The notes under the pieces were generated by a model. It worked only from the letters and a program-made list of their open reading frames with translations, searched no databases and was not told the origin of the DNA. A DNA stretch of 64,000 nt. Origin: Nephrocerus scutellatus. Lineage: Eukaryota; Arthropoda; Insecta; Diptera; Pipunculidae. Where the stretch lies: NCBI GenBank assembly GCA_947095585.1, contig OX352763.1, positions 39,606,010 to 39,670,009 of the forward strand, given 5' to 3'. Position numbers and translations under genes: made by a program. Below, piece after piece: positions 1 through 11,330 of this stretch (positions within the stretch are counted from its first letter, which is position 1; each line of letters starts with the position of its first letter).

Positions 1-156
1 TTAGTTTCTTAAGGTGCCCATTTAGTCTTAAGCTTAAACGATATCACCAGAGGACAGAGTGCAGTTGTCTCCGCCCCTAGAGATGTCACGCATATATTAT
101 TCCTTTGGCATTCCGTGCATAAGTTGGCGTATTTTTCGCTAAGAGTTTCCAAAGCT
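1..156. other. Unassigned DNA at the window edge
   Basis: Nothing recognisable is visible. It is cut by the window edge and runs into an ATA-rich stretch that looks like a SINE tail. Confidence 0.4.
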
Positions 157-270
157 GATAATAATAATAATAATGTTCAAAGCCTAGGCTTCTCCCGACT
201 ATTTTTTCACACAAATGGAAGGGCTTTAAATGCCCAGCAGCCATGCAGTTATCCACTGAACCATGGCACC
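157..270 (-). mobile_element. tRNA-derived SINE, truncated copy
   Basis: On the minus strand the sequence starts with a box-A-like GGTGCCATGGTTCAGTGG (TGGCTCAGTGG in the better copies) and ends with the family 3' part, which has the CCATTTGTGTGAAAAA and GAAGCCTAGGC blocks and an ATT-repeat tail. The middle, including box B, is missing, so this is an internally deleted copy of the family seen complete at 32158-32395 and 47831-48125. Confidence 0.6.
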
Positions 271-711
271 TGTCAAAAGCTCATACATTTTAGAAATTCT
301 GAAAAACAGTGGACAAAGTCACCTTCAATAGGGAGGTGGCTCGCACGTACCACACATAACACCCTTGATACAAAAGACCTACTTTTTAAAACCTGTAATT
401 TTTTTATTTAACTTAACTTTACCCCTGTTTTAACCACCTGGAGAGCTGAAATTTTTGAAGTCCCAAATGCCATATTTTGTATTCCACGTGTGACGCGAAT
501 CACGTTTCGCGTGTGGCGCGTGGGATCGTTTAAAATGTGACAATTTTCTCGTTTTTATTCCACCTTTCGCACGACCTAGAGACCTGAAATTTTGTGATCA
601 GCTTAATGTCAGGGGCCAATTTTTGTATCCCGCGTGTGACGCTTGTCGCAAGTGGCGTGTCTGATGCATGAAAAGAAGAAAATACTTTATGCACAACCAA
701 CCTCAAAAACA
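271..711. other. Unassigned AT-rich DNA
   Basis: No coding signal is visible. Two blocks share phrases such as CGTGTGACGC and a TGGCGTGT motif (around 480-530 and 620-660), which suggests a degenerate internal duplication of unknown origin. Confidence 0.3.
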
Positions 712-838
712 GTTAATTTGGCGGCTATTACCAAATAATACAACAGTGTGGCGTTTGGCGTGTGGCGTTTGGCATGTGGCATGTGGCGTGTGTCGATCTA
801 TACATAAAAGTTTGTACCCGAAAAACGAAGTTTCAAAA
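712..838. repeat. Dispersed repeat, inverted partner at 10150-10240
   Basis: The blocks GGCGGCTATTACCAAATAAT and AAGTTTGTACCCGAAAAACG recur as reverse complements near 10215 and 10170. Between them this copy carries a local expansion of (T/C)GTGTGGCGTTTGGC. The family is unknown. Confidence 0.6.
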
Positions 839-871
839 CTATACAATTCTTCCCCTTTAGAAGTTCGCTTA

Positions 872-924
872 TAAAAAAAAACCTATAAAAATTAAAATTT
901 TTCTTGTAAATTCTCTAATCGGCG

Positions 925-967
<43 letters not shown>

Positions 968-1432
968 GTGCTCGTTTTGTGGCAAAATCATCCACCAAAT
1001 GACGCAGCGGCAGCGAACTGCGCTGCACAGAAAGCACAGAGCTCAGACTTTGCCGTGATCTGATGCGATATAGCGATATTTAAAAATTGTATATGGGGGT
1101 CCATAGTGGGCCGATCACTCCAAATTTTTACAAAAAGTGTTTTCCATCGAAGACACACATGTGTACAAAGAAAAAATTTAAAAAATTAAAGAAAATCGGA
1201 TAAAATTTTGTAAAATATTTGTATGGAAGCCCCCCGAACCCGAGGTCCTAGGGCCCTCAAATTTTAATAGAAAGTATTGTCACCGGAAATACATGTGTGC
1301 AAAATTTCAATAAAATCGGGCTATGGGAAGTGGGTTAAAAATTTATCAGAAAATCTGACCAGCCAGCCACCCAGCCAGCCACCCAGCCAGCCACGTGCAC
1401 GCGAAGTTAATATAGAGAATTTAAAAATTCAA
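872..1432 (+). repeat. Foldback-like dispersed repeat (TAAATTCTCTA termini), copy A
   Basis: The copy begins near GTAAATTCTCTAAT and ends with TAATATAGAGAATTTA, so it has short inverted termini TAAATTCTCTA/TAGAGAATTTA. Inside are units sharing ACAAAAAGTGTT, a CATCGAAGA block and ACACATGTGTAC. The same units recur in tandem at 49736-50675 and inverted at 59865-60345. Copy A also holds a CA microsatellite (926-964) and a CCAGCCAC tandem near its 3' end (about 1361-1394). No coding capacity is seen, so it is non-autonomous. The class (MITE or other) is not known. Confidence 0.6.
926..964. repeat. (CA)n microsatellite
   Basis: An uninterrupted AC/CA dinucleotide run of about 39 bp inside copy A of the foldback-like repeat. 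Confidence 0.95.
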
Positions 1433-3259
1433 ATGTGTACCGCGCGAACTCCTTACGACCAGTGTACGCACCTCGCCATCCAATCATCATTGCAATCTTA
1501 AGCAACTCTTTTTCACACAGGCATGAGACGTCATATCGTGTTGGATTTCACGTCTGTGATTTCTCTTTTAGATCAAGTGAATGCATTTTCTGTGGAACTT
1601 CCTTGGGTCTTTTATGGACCATCCATAAAAATGCAGTGTGCAACGGCAAATTTATATTTATAACGCTCCAGCAGCGGCTTTGCGCTATGTAAGTAGCGCT
1701 TCTTATCTGTAACAAGAAAGACAAACCAGCAGACGGACATACGTTTTCCAAATAGGTTCGCTTCGCTCCTTGTTGTTGTTGCTGTTTTTGCTCGATTCGG
1801 ATGAAAAAACTTTATTTTCAGTGGAGTGGAGTGGAGTGGAGTGGAAGTCGTCAAATTTTATTGACTCGAATTAAGACAGAAAACTTGGACAGACGTTACA
1901 CAAACGGTATGGAATAGCAAATTACAATTGCGTCGGGGCGAGCCAAGGCGAGGCGTGGCGCGACAATGACTGCTCCAACGACAATGATGGCCTTCGATTT
2001 TTATTGCCTTTTGATGGGGAGCATAAAAGACCCGTTTTTTATGTCTTTTATTAAGAGACAGCTCAACCGGCACACACCACAGCTATGCTTCTGTGTGAAA
2101 AATTCAAAAAAGGGTTTCGCCCACTTGCCGGCCGCCGTTTCCTCCACACAACACCAATCGACTTGTGCATGAGGCAGGCAGTCAGGCAAGCACGCACTGT
2201 CCATTTTTATCATCAGCCATCAGGCATTGCAGTCATAAAAAGTTAATGGCGACAATTATCTCATCAGTTTTTTAAAGTAGGCTTTCGCCAATAAAAAATT
2301 ATTTCCCTCCATTACAACGCATCGGTTCCTCAAGTGTCCACAGTGCCGACCGCCGATCCGTAGATTCTGTAGATGCGCTCGTCATAAACGCGAGGCCATA
2401 GTGTGTCAGTTTATTATCCGCCTGGATGATGATGATGATGACGACGACGACGACGAGCAGCACTGCAGTTGAGTGGCTTGCTGGCACTGCATGCCCGTAC
2501 GGTAGCAACAAGCTGCATACTGCAGGATACGATTGGTACAGTGTACACTGTACAGTGAATTTGCACACGGCCGTTCCCCGTCCGTCTCATGCCTTGTGTG
2601 CGTTGCGCAATTGCACTGAAATAGTTGGCATTTTTCGAAAGACCAATCAACGCCATGATCGATCGATCGATGCTCAACCGGCCAACAACTCAACTCTCAC
2701 TACACTAGCGGGAAAGGGAGGGAGGGAGAGAGAGGAGCGCGCGACAGTCAGAAGTCCAATTTGGCACTTGGAAAAATGTCAAACGAGAAGAGTTAAGAGA
2801 AACATTGCTGAGTTTTTAAAACAAACTGAGCACTGCAACAATGGCTGAAGTGCACTGTGTGCAACTGACTTTGCTGTTGCAAGTGCAACATTCATCGTGC
2901 GGAGCAGTGCGTAATCGCAATCACAGAGGGGACACGGAATGAAACGAAATGGAATGAATGGTAAATAGTTGCTGCGTGAAAATATGCGAACTCGTAAATC
3001 GTATGCTGCAGCATTGCATTACGCATTATATGCAGTACAGTGGGCTACGATGTAGATGTGGTTGATCAAATTTTTCGGAAAATCGAAAATCAAATTTTTT
3101 TTATCATTTATCATATCGTGATGGAATATTTGGATGTACACATACATTATCAGCTTTAACAGAGATAAATGTTTAACCATCGTACAGTACAGGCTGGCTT
3201 AAACGTTTTTTTGTGTTGCAAATGCCTTTAAAGCCCCCTATCCTTCTTAAAGGCCTCTC
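1433..3259. other. Unique, probably intronic or intergenic block
   Basis: There is no supportable exon. It contains a GTGGA pentamer tandem (about 1821-1845), a (GAT)n(GAC)n trinucleotide stretch (about 2427-2457) and a GATCGATC run near 2660. Open frames here translate into low-complexity or unremarkable peptides and overlap on both strands, which argues against coding. Higher GC than the flanking transposon debris suggests original host sequence. Confidence 0.45.
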
Positions 3260-4170
3260 TCTACACCAGTAGTTTATGATATTGAGCATAGTAGTACCCT
3301 GAAGACTCACGCATTGATGAACGTTAGTCTAGATGAGCTTTGGCGTGCGCTATCATCGATTACCTCAAACTTAATTGGCTTTGACTGCATCCCATAAAGG
3401 TTTGTAAAGTTAGTATTTTCACTCTACGTTAGGCACCTTTTGCACCATCCGATAGCATCCATCAGTTTGGAAACATTCGTCATTCCCAACACAAAACAGA
3501 AGGCTTCCTTGAATATGACTGATCTTAGGTCTATTAGCATCCTACCAGGCCTTAGCCTTATCAAAGATCAACTTACTACCTAACTGAACAATAACTCTTA
3601 TCTTTATGAGTACCATAGGATTACCATTAGGAAATTTCACAGTAGTACATCTACTGAAAGATTTCGTATTATCATCGACCTCAATAGTGCGCGCCGTGGC
3701 TCAGTGGAAATACGCGTGGCTACTGAGCAAGGGGTTCGTGGCTCGAATCCCAGTTCTCAATTCGCCGTTCGGAGAATGCCTTAAATTGTAGGTCTCTTCC
3801 ATTTCTGTCTAAAAATATAAATACGCAGAAGCTAGGCCTTGGACCGCAATGGTCTGTCGCGCCGAATATTATTATTATCGACCTCAATATGGTCACTATC
3901 CTACTGATTCTTGACTTTTCTAAGGCTTTTGACAGCATCCATTATGGTGTGTTATTCTCTAAACTGACTAATAGTTTCAATCTGTCTAGTTCGGCTGTGG
4001 TATTAATTTGTTTCTTTCTGCAATTACCGGTCCTCTTTTTTGCCTATTCTTAAAGGTGTTCTCCAAGGTACTATCATAGGCCCCCTGTTATTCAGTCTAT
4101 TCATCAATGACATATGTCATTGGTTAAACAAAAAATTCCAAGGAAAGCTAAATTTCAAATAGCATAAATT
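3260..4170 (+). mobile_element. Degenerate LINE reverse transcriptase remnant
   Basis: Translated pieces in shifting frames carry non-LTR RT landmarks. These are TDLRSISILP (the 'RPISIL' block) at about 3518, ILDFSKAFDSI at about 3910, and a GVLQGTIIGP-like block followed by LLFSLFINDI at about 4060-4110. Frames are interrupted by stops and indels, and a SINE (3687-3870) splits the copy. It is consistent with a Jockey/CR1-type RT core; the clade is not firm. It is inactive. Confidence 0.7.
3687..3870 (+). mobile_element. tRNA-derived SINE with 19-bp target duplication
   Basis: The head is GCGCCGTGGCTCAGTGG, which contains a pol III box-A match TGGCTCAGTGG. It is followed by a box-B match GGCTCGAATCC and then the family 3' body (CAATTCGCCGTTCGGA, TTAAATTGTAGGTC, GAAGCTAGGCCTTGG, CGCGCCGAATATT). 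The flanks ATTATCATCGACCTCAATA (3668-3686) and ATTATTATCGACCTCAATA (3871-3889) differ at one base and are the target-site duplication. The insertion lies inside the LINE RT region, so the SINE is the younger of the two. The part after box B is shortened compared with the copy at 47831. Confidence 0.85.
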
Positions 4171-5039
4171 TTAGCTAAACTGAATAGTAACACGACGGTT
4201 ATCGGGTTATATGGAGTCTTCGCTTGTGTATGCAATGGGGGTTTCATTAAGAGCGCCCTATTTTTGGTGCTTCTGTTTCAGCCACGCTGAAGTTTTTTGT
4301 ACCTTAGTTTACTGAGTGTGAGTTTTGTAGTTCGAACCCAAGAAAAGAAAAAAATCGTTTTCAAGCTCCTATCTCCCCCGACAAACTTCCGAGAGTACTA
4401 ACAGTCATGTAAAGCACCTCAAATCCCCTTCATAAGTGAATGCGCTGAAATCAATTTATCAGTTTTTTGCATACATCTGGCTATATGTCAGCAATTTCAG
4501 GTTTGTTTTGGTCCTAAGGTTGCCTAAAGTCTGTGGCTTAATTTTGGTGGGGACAAAAGCCCCATTTTTATTCGGGTTATTACAAGTTCAACTAAAACTA
4601 TCAGCAATTTAAAAATAACACTTAAAGCTAAGGGGAATTGTGAAGGAGAAGGAGATTTTAGTTAGTGCTGCGGTTAAAATCGAAAAAGGGAATGTTTAAG
4701 TTAACCTTCCGCGGTATACGGGAGACTGGTTCGTTAGAGTCGTACACGGTACGGTGTGTCGGTAGACAGAAGAGGCGTGTGGTAAAGAAAATCGAGTTGC
4801 ATAGAGACGCGCAATCGACGGAGCCTAAGAGGAGGGTTTCTAGTTTATGAGGTTGAGGCCTTCATGGTAGGGAGGCAGAATTAGATGATTGTCCCAACTT
4901 AGACTTCGAATCAGAGAAAACGACGATGGATGCTCTGGATTCTGGACACATGAACTGGATGAAAGGGGGCCCACGCTTAATTATCGTACTCGAGGAGGGG
5001 GCTGATAAAAGTGATGTAGTGGGGCTAGTCACATAAGGG
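4171..5039. other. Unassigned block, no recognised feature
   Basis: Open frames such as 4665-4850 (+) show no motif I recognise. A G-rich stretch with many CG dinucleotides (about 4640-4860) may be the 5' part of a retroelement. Confidence 0.3.
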
Positions 5040-6340
5040 TTGGAAAATTCCTTGGGTCACCGTTTGACAAAGCCAAGTTATCAGTTCGATTTAAGAATTA
5101 TTTCGTCAATATGTGAACGGTAGTTCAGCGCAGAGTCGAACAATATGCCGATGTCATGAAAAGATTCCACGCGGGGTATGAGTTGGCCGTAGAGAAGGTA
5201 ATACCGGGGATGGGGCTTCTTGCACTTTGTACTTACACACGCTGAAGGGGTTTTCACCAATATAATGCTTAGCACGGCGTGGGCGTTAGGAAATTAGGGA
5301 GAGAAAAAGATGACATATAAATGCACGTGCGTCATAATGGACTGCAGATCATACAAATGCGGAAACACAGAATCGGGCTTGACAAGGTAATAGATTGACA
5401 TATGATGATATTGAGCTCTTAGCAATTTTGAGGCACCAGGTCGTAAAGCTATTTAGGTCTTGTTGAAGGAAACAGGAGTCTTGTGGAAAATAAATGGGTT
5501 TGAAACATTTGTTAGCATAGGTAGAGACAGCGGGCCGAGTGTTTGATTACCCTAACAAGATCATTTATACTTAGGATGAAGAGAAGGGGGCCTAAATGGC
5601 TGCCCTGTTGGACACCAGAGGTTGACAAGAATGTGGTCGATAGGACGGACCTCAAGCTAACACTATAAAGCTGATTTTCCAGATAAAAGATATCCATTTT
5701 AGCAATAGGGGTTCAACGCAGAGGCAGACCATTTAAAAAGATTAATTGATGAGATATCTTACCAGCAGCCTTCCTGAAATCAGTTTCAAAAATATCGACT
5801 TCGTTTCCACTCTCTAAAGCATAAAGGGGGAAGAATATGAATTCAACGAGGTTAGTGGCGGTTGATCTACCTTTCAGAAAGCGGTATTGGCTGGGGGTAC
5901 TAAAGGATTTGCAATGAAAGCTTGAGGCTTTGAACATAAAAAGCTTTTGAATAGTATAGGTATATAAGAAAGTTTAGCAATGGGACGATAATTGGTTATT
6001 TGACTTGACAAAGACCACAAGAAAAAGGCGTAAAATCACTCGAAAGGTGTCCAATTGACTAATCCATTTCTATGGATAACACAGTCAGTGAACTGTAAAA
6101 TCAACAACTCGATTGCTTGGCATGCTGTGTAGCTTGTGGCGCAGTCTTTTTGAAACTACTGAAATAGTTTGTCAGAATGGTCCATGACCGATTTTCATTG
6201 ACTGTGACTGACGTGTCACAGAAGTTCATGTCTGGCTTTACCATCTTCTAAGAAATTGTTGCATTGTTCGTAGGTAATTTCAGTTGCTTCATTGTCAAAA
6301 ATGACATTCCTATTCACAGGACATCAGGCTTGCCCTTTAT
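5040..6340 (-). mobile_element. Degenerate LINE (Jockey/CR1-like RT), minus strand
   Basis: Reading the minus strand from right to left, translated blocks follow the order of a non-LTR RT. QYRFLKGRSTATNLVEF and an ETDFRKAAGKISHQL block lie at about 5760-5900. SGVQQGSHLGPLLF and ILSINDL follow at about 5560-5630. ESFHDIGILFDSALNYRSHI lies at about 5090-5180. Stops and frameshifts separate them, so no protein is made. These are standard RT palm blocks; the catalytic YADD box falls in a damaged stretch and is not visible. Confidence 0.75.
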
Positions 6341-7340
6341 AAGTCCTTTCGGGTGACTGTAGTTGTTAGGTGCTAATTCTTTTTTTAAGGGTTAATTTTT
6401 AATTCCATCTTGAAACCTTGATACACCTTCTGAATTTAATGCTTTTTGCTTCAGGTTATTACATTCCCTAAAGGTTTTTTAAAAAACACGAAGGTAACTA
6501 AACCTATATAAGACCCTTTGTTGCCTCCTCTAGTTTAGGTGCAATGATTTGAAACTCTTTAAGGGAAGTCCTCAACGGAACTAAGTCCACTGTTAACGGG
6601 CAATAAACAATCATTTGCAAGTCGCAACTGCGAGCAATTCTGGTTGGCATTTACGCGGCCTAAGCCCACAGTAACCACTAATGGGTCATTATTTTTACTC
6701 AACAGCCAATATTTATGTGTAATGGCTTGGCAAACCATTTTCGGATTACAGTCGATGTAGTTGCCAAAGAATGCGCAGCAGCAGTTCGAGGAATTCATTC
6801 CGATAGCTGAGAGATCTGAGGTTTGTCTGATGCGTGCCTGCCAAAGGCCGTGCCATTATTTAAATTCTTCGAATGTCTTTAGCGACGATGACTTACCAAT
6901 ACCGTCGACCGACAGGATACTGCCCACACTTGGTAGATAGGTAGGTAGAGAGGCAGGTAGGTAATAATTCTATTCCAATAAACGTAAACGAACTGAAAAC
7001 CACATACCTGCAAAAGAAGAGAAGAAGAAAAAAAGTTTTGATTTAATTAAGAAATTTTGTTGCATTGGAGGGTAAGTCAAGTGGACGTAAAAATACAAAA
7101 GATGCACACACACACACACGCACGCACATGGAGCGGAATTTCAATTGGAATTCGAAGTTGGCAAAATGGTAAAATGTTTTGTGCAGAAGCGCATCCATGC
7201 GGCAGATATGGCATGGCATCGTGCATATCTCAATATCTGTGCCGCCAGCAACTAGAATCGAAACAATCCCGACTATAACTGGATGGTCGTCGTCGTGCAA
7301 ACGACCAACTAAAATCACCCAACTGGCGGAACTGACTGGC

Positions 7341-7384
7341 AGGATGGATGGTTGAACGGATGGATGGATGGATGGATGGATGGA
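7341..7384. repeat. (GGAT)n microsatellite
   Basis: Tandem GGATGGAT units, slightly interrupted at the left end. Confidence 0.9.
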
Positions 7385-8020
7385 CGATGACGAGAACAAC
7401 AGACTGACAGATGTAAGTGCGTCTGTCTGTCCGTCCGTCTGTGCGCTTGTGTGCATGTTCATAAATATGCATGAACGCATTCATGAAATTGTCGAAAAAT
7501 TGTCTATCGGTTGGTTGTTCGTTCGTTGTGGTACAACCGAAAATTGATCCAAATATCATCACATCGCATCGCATCATCATTCTCGAGTCAACCAACCAAA
7601 GAACGAACAATGATGGTTGGTTGGTTGGAATATGCAATCTGCACTTCTGCAATGTCCTCCGACTAAATCCTCAAAAATCCATGTATGTAAATGTGGTTAT
7701 CCCACACGCACACGCACACACACACACACACTGCTAATATGCTTCATGGCAATGTCGATGCGGATAGTGATGCTCATGTGATCATATCCTGCAGGTATGC
7801 GCACATGCTGTGAAATTAATATTCAGCATCAACATCAGCAGCAGCAGGATTCCCGGCACATACGAGTACTACCAGGATATCGTACGAGCTGTACATTACG
7901 GCCGGAGGAGGACACACCCAGCCAGCGCTGATACTCGTAGATATGATGATATCAACACACAGAGACCGGCACAACAAGCGATGACGGTGAGGAACAACCG
8001 ACAAAGGCGATTTTAAACTT

Positions 8021-8079
8021 TGGATGGATGAATGAATGGATGGATGGATGGATGGATGGATGGATGGATAGATAGATGG
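8021..8079. repeat. (GGAT)n microsatellite, second array
   Basis: TGGATGGATGAATGAATGGA grades into pure GGAT units and then GATAGATAG. It has the same motif and orientation as the array at 7341, about 0.7 kb away. Confidence 0.9.
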
Positions 8080-9495
8080 CTGTTTCCGCCATATGGATAA
8101 TTCCCTGACAAAAGCTTTGCGCTTTGCGACGGCACTGATGCAGAATACCAACTGTCTCTGATGCTGACTGAAAAATTTGATTGGATATTACCATCCAATT
8201 CACCTGCATTATCCCTGGATTGCCATCATTCGCAGTTGCAGGAGAATAGCACAGACAACGTTCGAGAGTCCTGATCTCATCTGCCGCAATGCTACGAGGA
8301 GATTTAAACAAGAAGTTGGAATGCAATGGTCCCTCCTCTCTGGCTGTTTCTGAAATCGAATAGCAGGTACGTGATGTGGAACCGTCATATGCACACCACA
8401 CACCAGCAGCCCAGGTAAGCCGAACCAGGAGCAATATTTCGAGTGATAATAAAGGAGAAAAGTGTTTGTGTGCAACATCAATATCCCTGTCACTGTCAGT
8501 CCTAGATGAACAAAGATTATTGGGTTATAAATAATAAAAGCAAAGGAGCGCCGACGAACAAGTGATTCGCCCACACACATTATCTCCCTTTACATTGCAT
8601 GATTAGCACCACATCACATCAGAAATTCATCCGAATGCCCCTTCGATAGTAGTTAATCTCCATCTGTTCGTCCTTCAATGGTGGTGGTGTGTTCATCCCA
8701 ATAATTAGCCAGACAAATATTCAGATAATATAACTCCAGTGGCCAGTAAAGGAGGATGGCGATGCGTCTGGACAAGACACAACAACTGATGGAGTGGAAT
8801 GGAATGGAATTTATTCAATTTTAAGTGAACATTTTGAAATAATTCCAGTTTGAGATTAAATGGCTTGCTGCTATTGAGAGATAGCGATACATCCGCCAAA
8901 TGGCCAGCTCTTAACTCAAGTTGAGATTCTTTTCTTTGTCTTATCTGTGAAATTTTAAACATTCTATTCGATGTTTTTATTTTTTTCAGTTTTTTTTAGC
9001 AGAAAAAATACTGGTCAAAGTCTTGAACCTTGAGGAACTTCACCAGATTGTTCCAAATTTCAAAGGTTTATCGATATTCTGATGAGACGGTTTGATATAT
9101 CGTTCTTAAATATTGTTAACAACAGGAAGACATGTCAGGCACTTTCAGTAAGTGTCAACATTCTATTCATATTCTCGTAATATTTTAAAGTTTAGGTTAT
9201 TTTTGAGTTCTGTTAATATTCTCATGAGAATTTTGAGTTTACATTTTCTTTGAGTGTTTGCATATACAAAAAAAATTGTTGCCGAAATAGGGAACCTTGA
9301 GGTACTTTGGAAAGTTTTTTAAATTTCGACATTTTACTGATATGCAAATAATCAGTTAAAGTCAGAAACCTTGAGAAACTTAACACAAAATATGAAATTT
9401 ATTAAAATCTACTTTACTTTAAATTGAAAATTTTCGAATTTGGGCTGTTGACTTGCCCAAATATGACCAAATATGACGATATGAGCTAACACCAA

Positions 9496-9990
9496 CAAAA
9501 GATGACAACTGTTTGGTGCGGATTTCATATTGGAGGGGTCATTGGCACAAACTTTTTCAATGATGCAGTCACTGTAATTGAAGATCTCTACCAGAACTTG
9601 TTAACTAACTATTTTTGGTATAAATTGGAAGAGGTTGTCGGCGAGCATATGTGTGTGCGAAAAAAACAAGTAATTGAAGGAAAAATGTGCAGATCGTGTT
9701 ATCTCCAGAAATGGAACAGTTAGTATAGTGACTGGACGCTGGACTTTTTTCTTTAGGACTATGTCAAGTCCACAATTTATGTCAATAATCCATATACTGA
9801 AGACGCAATTAGGACAGGGGAAATTGCCTGATTTACAAGCAATAGTCGTGAAAATTTTGGTTCAGCGAACTCACGTTTTCGTGATGGGCATTTGAATGAT
9901 GTTTTGTTCCATAATTAATGGCATTATTGGTACTTTAAACCGAAATAAATTTTTCATGATATCACAAACACAAGTTGTTTTACTTTAAAA
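9496..9990 (+). pseudogene. IS630/Tc1-mariner-type transposase C-terminal fragment
   Basis: Translation gives TVWCGFHIGGVIGTNFF, then NYFWYKLEEV, DRVISRNGTV in a second frame, and a tail ending in VMGI. These resemble the C-terminal half of the insect transposase group whose better-known members read 'WCGFWAGGVIGPYFFE' and 'GRVISRNGPVNWPPRSCDL'. The catalytic region is frameshifted and the N-terminal half is absent here. A matching N-terminal piece of the same kind of protein is at 30590-30905. Confidence 0.6.
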
Positions 9991-10149
9991 ACAAAATGCG
10001 GCGCTCTTAACAAAAAACCGATTAAAAGAAAAGAGAAATTTCTCGAGTTCGAATCTCCCCTGAGTTGGTTTAGTTTAATTTTTTTTGCCCCAATAATATT
10101 AGTAATAGTATTGGCTTTGTGTCATTTTAAATGTTACAATAAGTAAATA

Positions 10150-10240
10150 TAAAAAAACTTCGTTCTTCGGGTACAAACTTTTATATATACATCCAAACAC
10201 GCCACACAGTCGTTTATTATTTGGTAATAATCGCCAAAGT
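10150..10240. repeat. Dispersed repeat, inverted partner of 712-838
   Basis: CTTCGTTCTTCGGGTACAAA and ATTATTTGGTAATAATCGCC are reverse complements of blocks at about 815 and 715, with a few substitutions. Confidence 0.6.
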
Positions 10241-11330
10241 ATGTTTATGTTGGCCATTTATGTTGTTATGCCATTTCAAATTTTACAATAATAATAAATA
10301 TTCCTAAGTCCATATTAGTTTGGCCAAAGGCCAATATGCATCTGTTAAGTTCTCGGTTATGAGCAATTGCACAAGTGATCAATACTTCTATTCTTGTGAC
10401 ATATTTAGGTTTTTGGGTTTTTTGAGTTCATCTGGATATTGCGGTACTGCAACTTATGCAAATTTCCTTTGGTATTTAGTTTCCATCGTTTTAGCCGATG
10501 CAAAAAAACAGCGGTCTAAGTTGGGAAGCTTAAGGAACTTCATTTAAATTTTTAAAATTTGTGGGCGACATGATTTGTGGTTGCTAAACGGAAGGACCCC
10601 AGAAATATGATCAATAACGTATTTTTTCCTGCCCGTAATCGGTCAAAAAAGGGTCATCCATCCAGAAACTTTAAGAAAATGAAAATCATGTTTCTTGGGA
10701 GCCAGCTCGGAAATATGTTAAACGGCCTTTCATCGTGGTTGGACTGAAAGCTCTATATTCCATGAGAACAATCATCAGACAAACATTTAAAACTGGAAAA
10801 ACAAGAATGGAATGGAATGGAACAAGAAGATACCCCCCAGTTTCAGCAAATTACAAAACAAGTATCTATGTCTGGAAGACTCATCATTTTGCAACAAAAA
10901 AACGGCAACGAATTCAAGGCGTTCTCATTAAAATTGGTCTACGCCATCAAAGTTTTCATAAAAGATTCTTCGAGCGGGTCTGGAAACTTCGAGTACTTTG
11001 TTGCAATGGGGGGATTATGGTTTTTCTTAGCAGTCATCTGTTTACATCTAATGTGTTGATTTGCAGAAATTTTGAGTATTAACACACGAAAAACTAAATT
11101 GGTCTAAGATGGTAACCTTATGGAACTTTAACGAAAACATGGCAACATTTAATATTTTTCGATATTTCCATTAGAAATTGATTTTTCAACTGTCGGGTCT
11201 TTCGATAAACTTTAAACACTGGTCCTAAGCCAATGGACCCCTAAAGATCTTCACTATGATTTGTGAAATTTATTGATATTTTTTTTATTTCCAGCACTTT
11301 CCAGATCTTTAACGTGTAAGACAAAAGGAA

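Larger units (their letters stand above)
6341..8959. other. Unique block with GGAT/CATC microsatellites
   Basis: No exon is supportable. Two (GGAT)n arrays (about 7350-7384 and 8021-8079) yield Ile-His-Pro-Ser repeats on the minus strand, which explains several overlapping open frames. CA runs lie at about 7106-7121 and 7705-7731. The 6.85-8.6 kb part is GC-richer, with purine- and AGC-rich words typical of fly introns. Confidence 0.45.
8960..11330 (-). mobile_element. Mixed debris with repeated RT 'VPQG' fragments
   Basis: Several short minus-strand blocks decode to degraded versions of the RT motif VPQGS, at about 9025-9050, 9287-9310, 9365-9390, 10510-10545 and 11100-11135. They share the plus-strand phrase 'CCTTGAGGAACTT' or close variants. 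No continuous RT frame is visible. The simplest reading is several truncated LINE pieces. A transposase fragment lies within (9496-9990, plus strand). Confidence 0.4.

Noticed and set aside
7816..8434. Ile-His-Pro-Ser repeat proteins
   Set aside because: They are translations of GGAT microsatellites.
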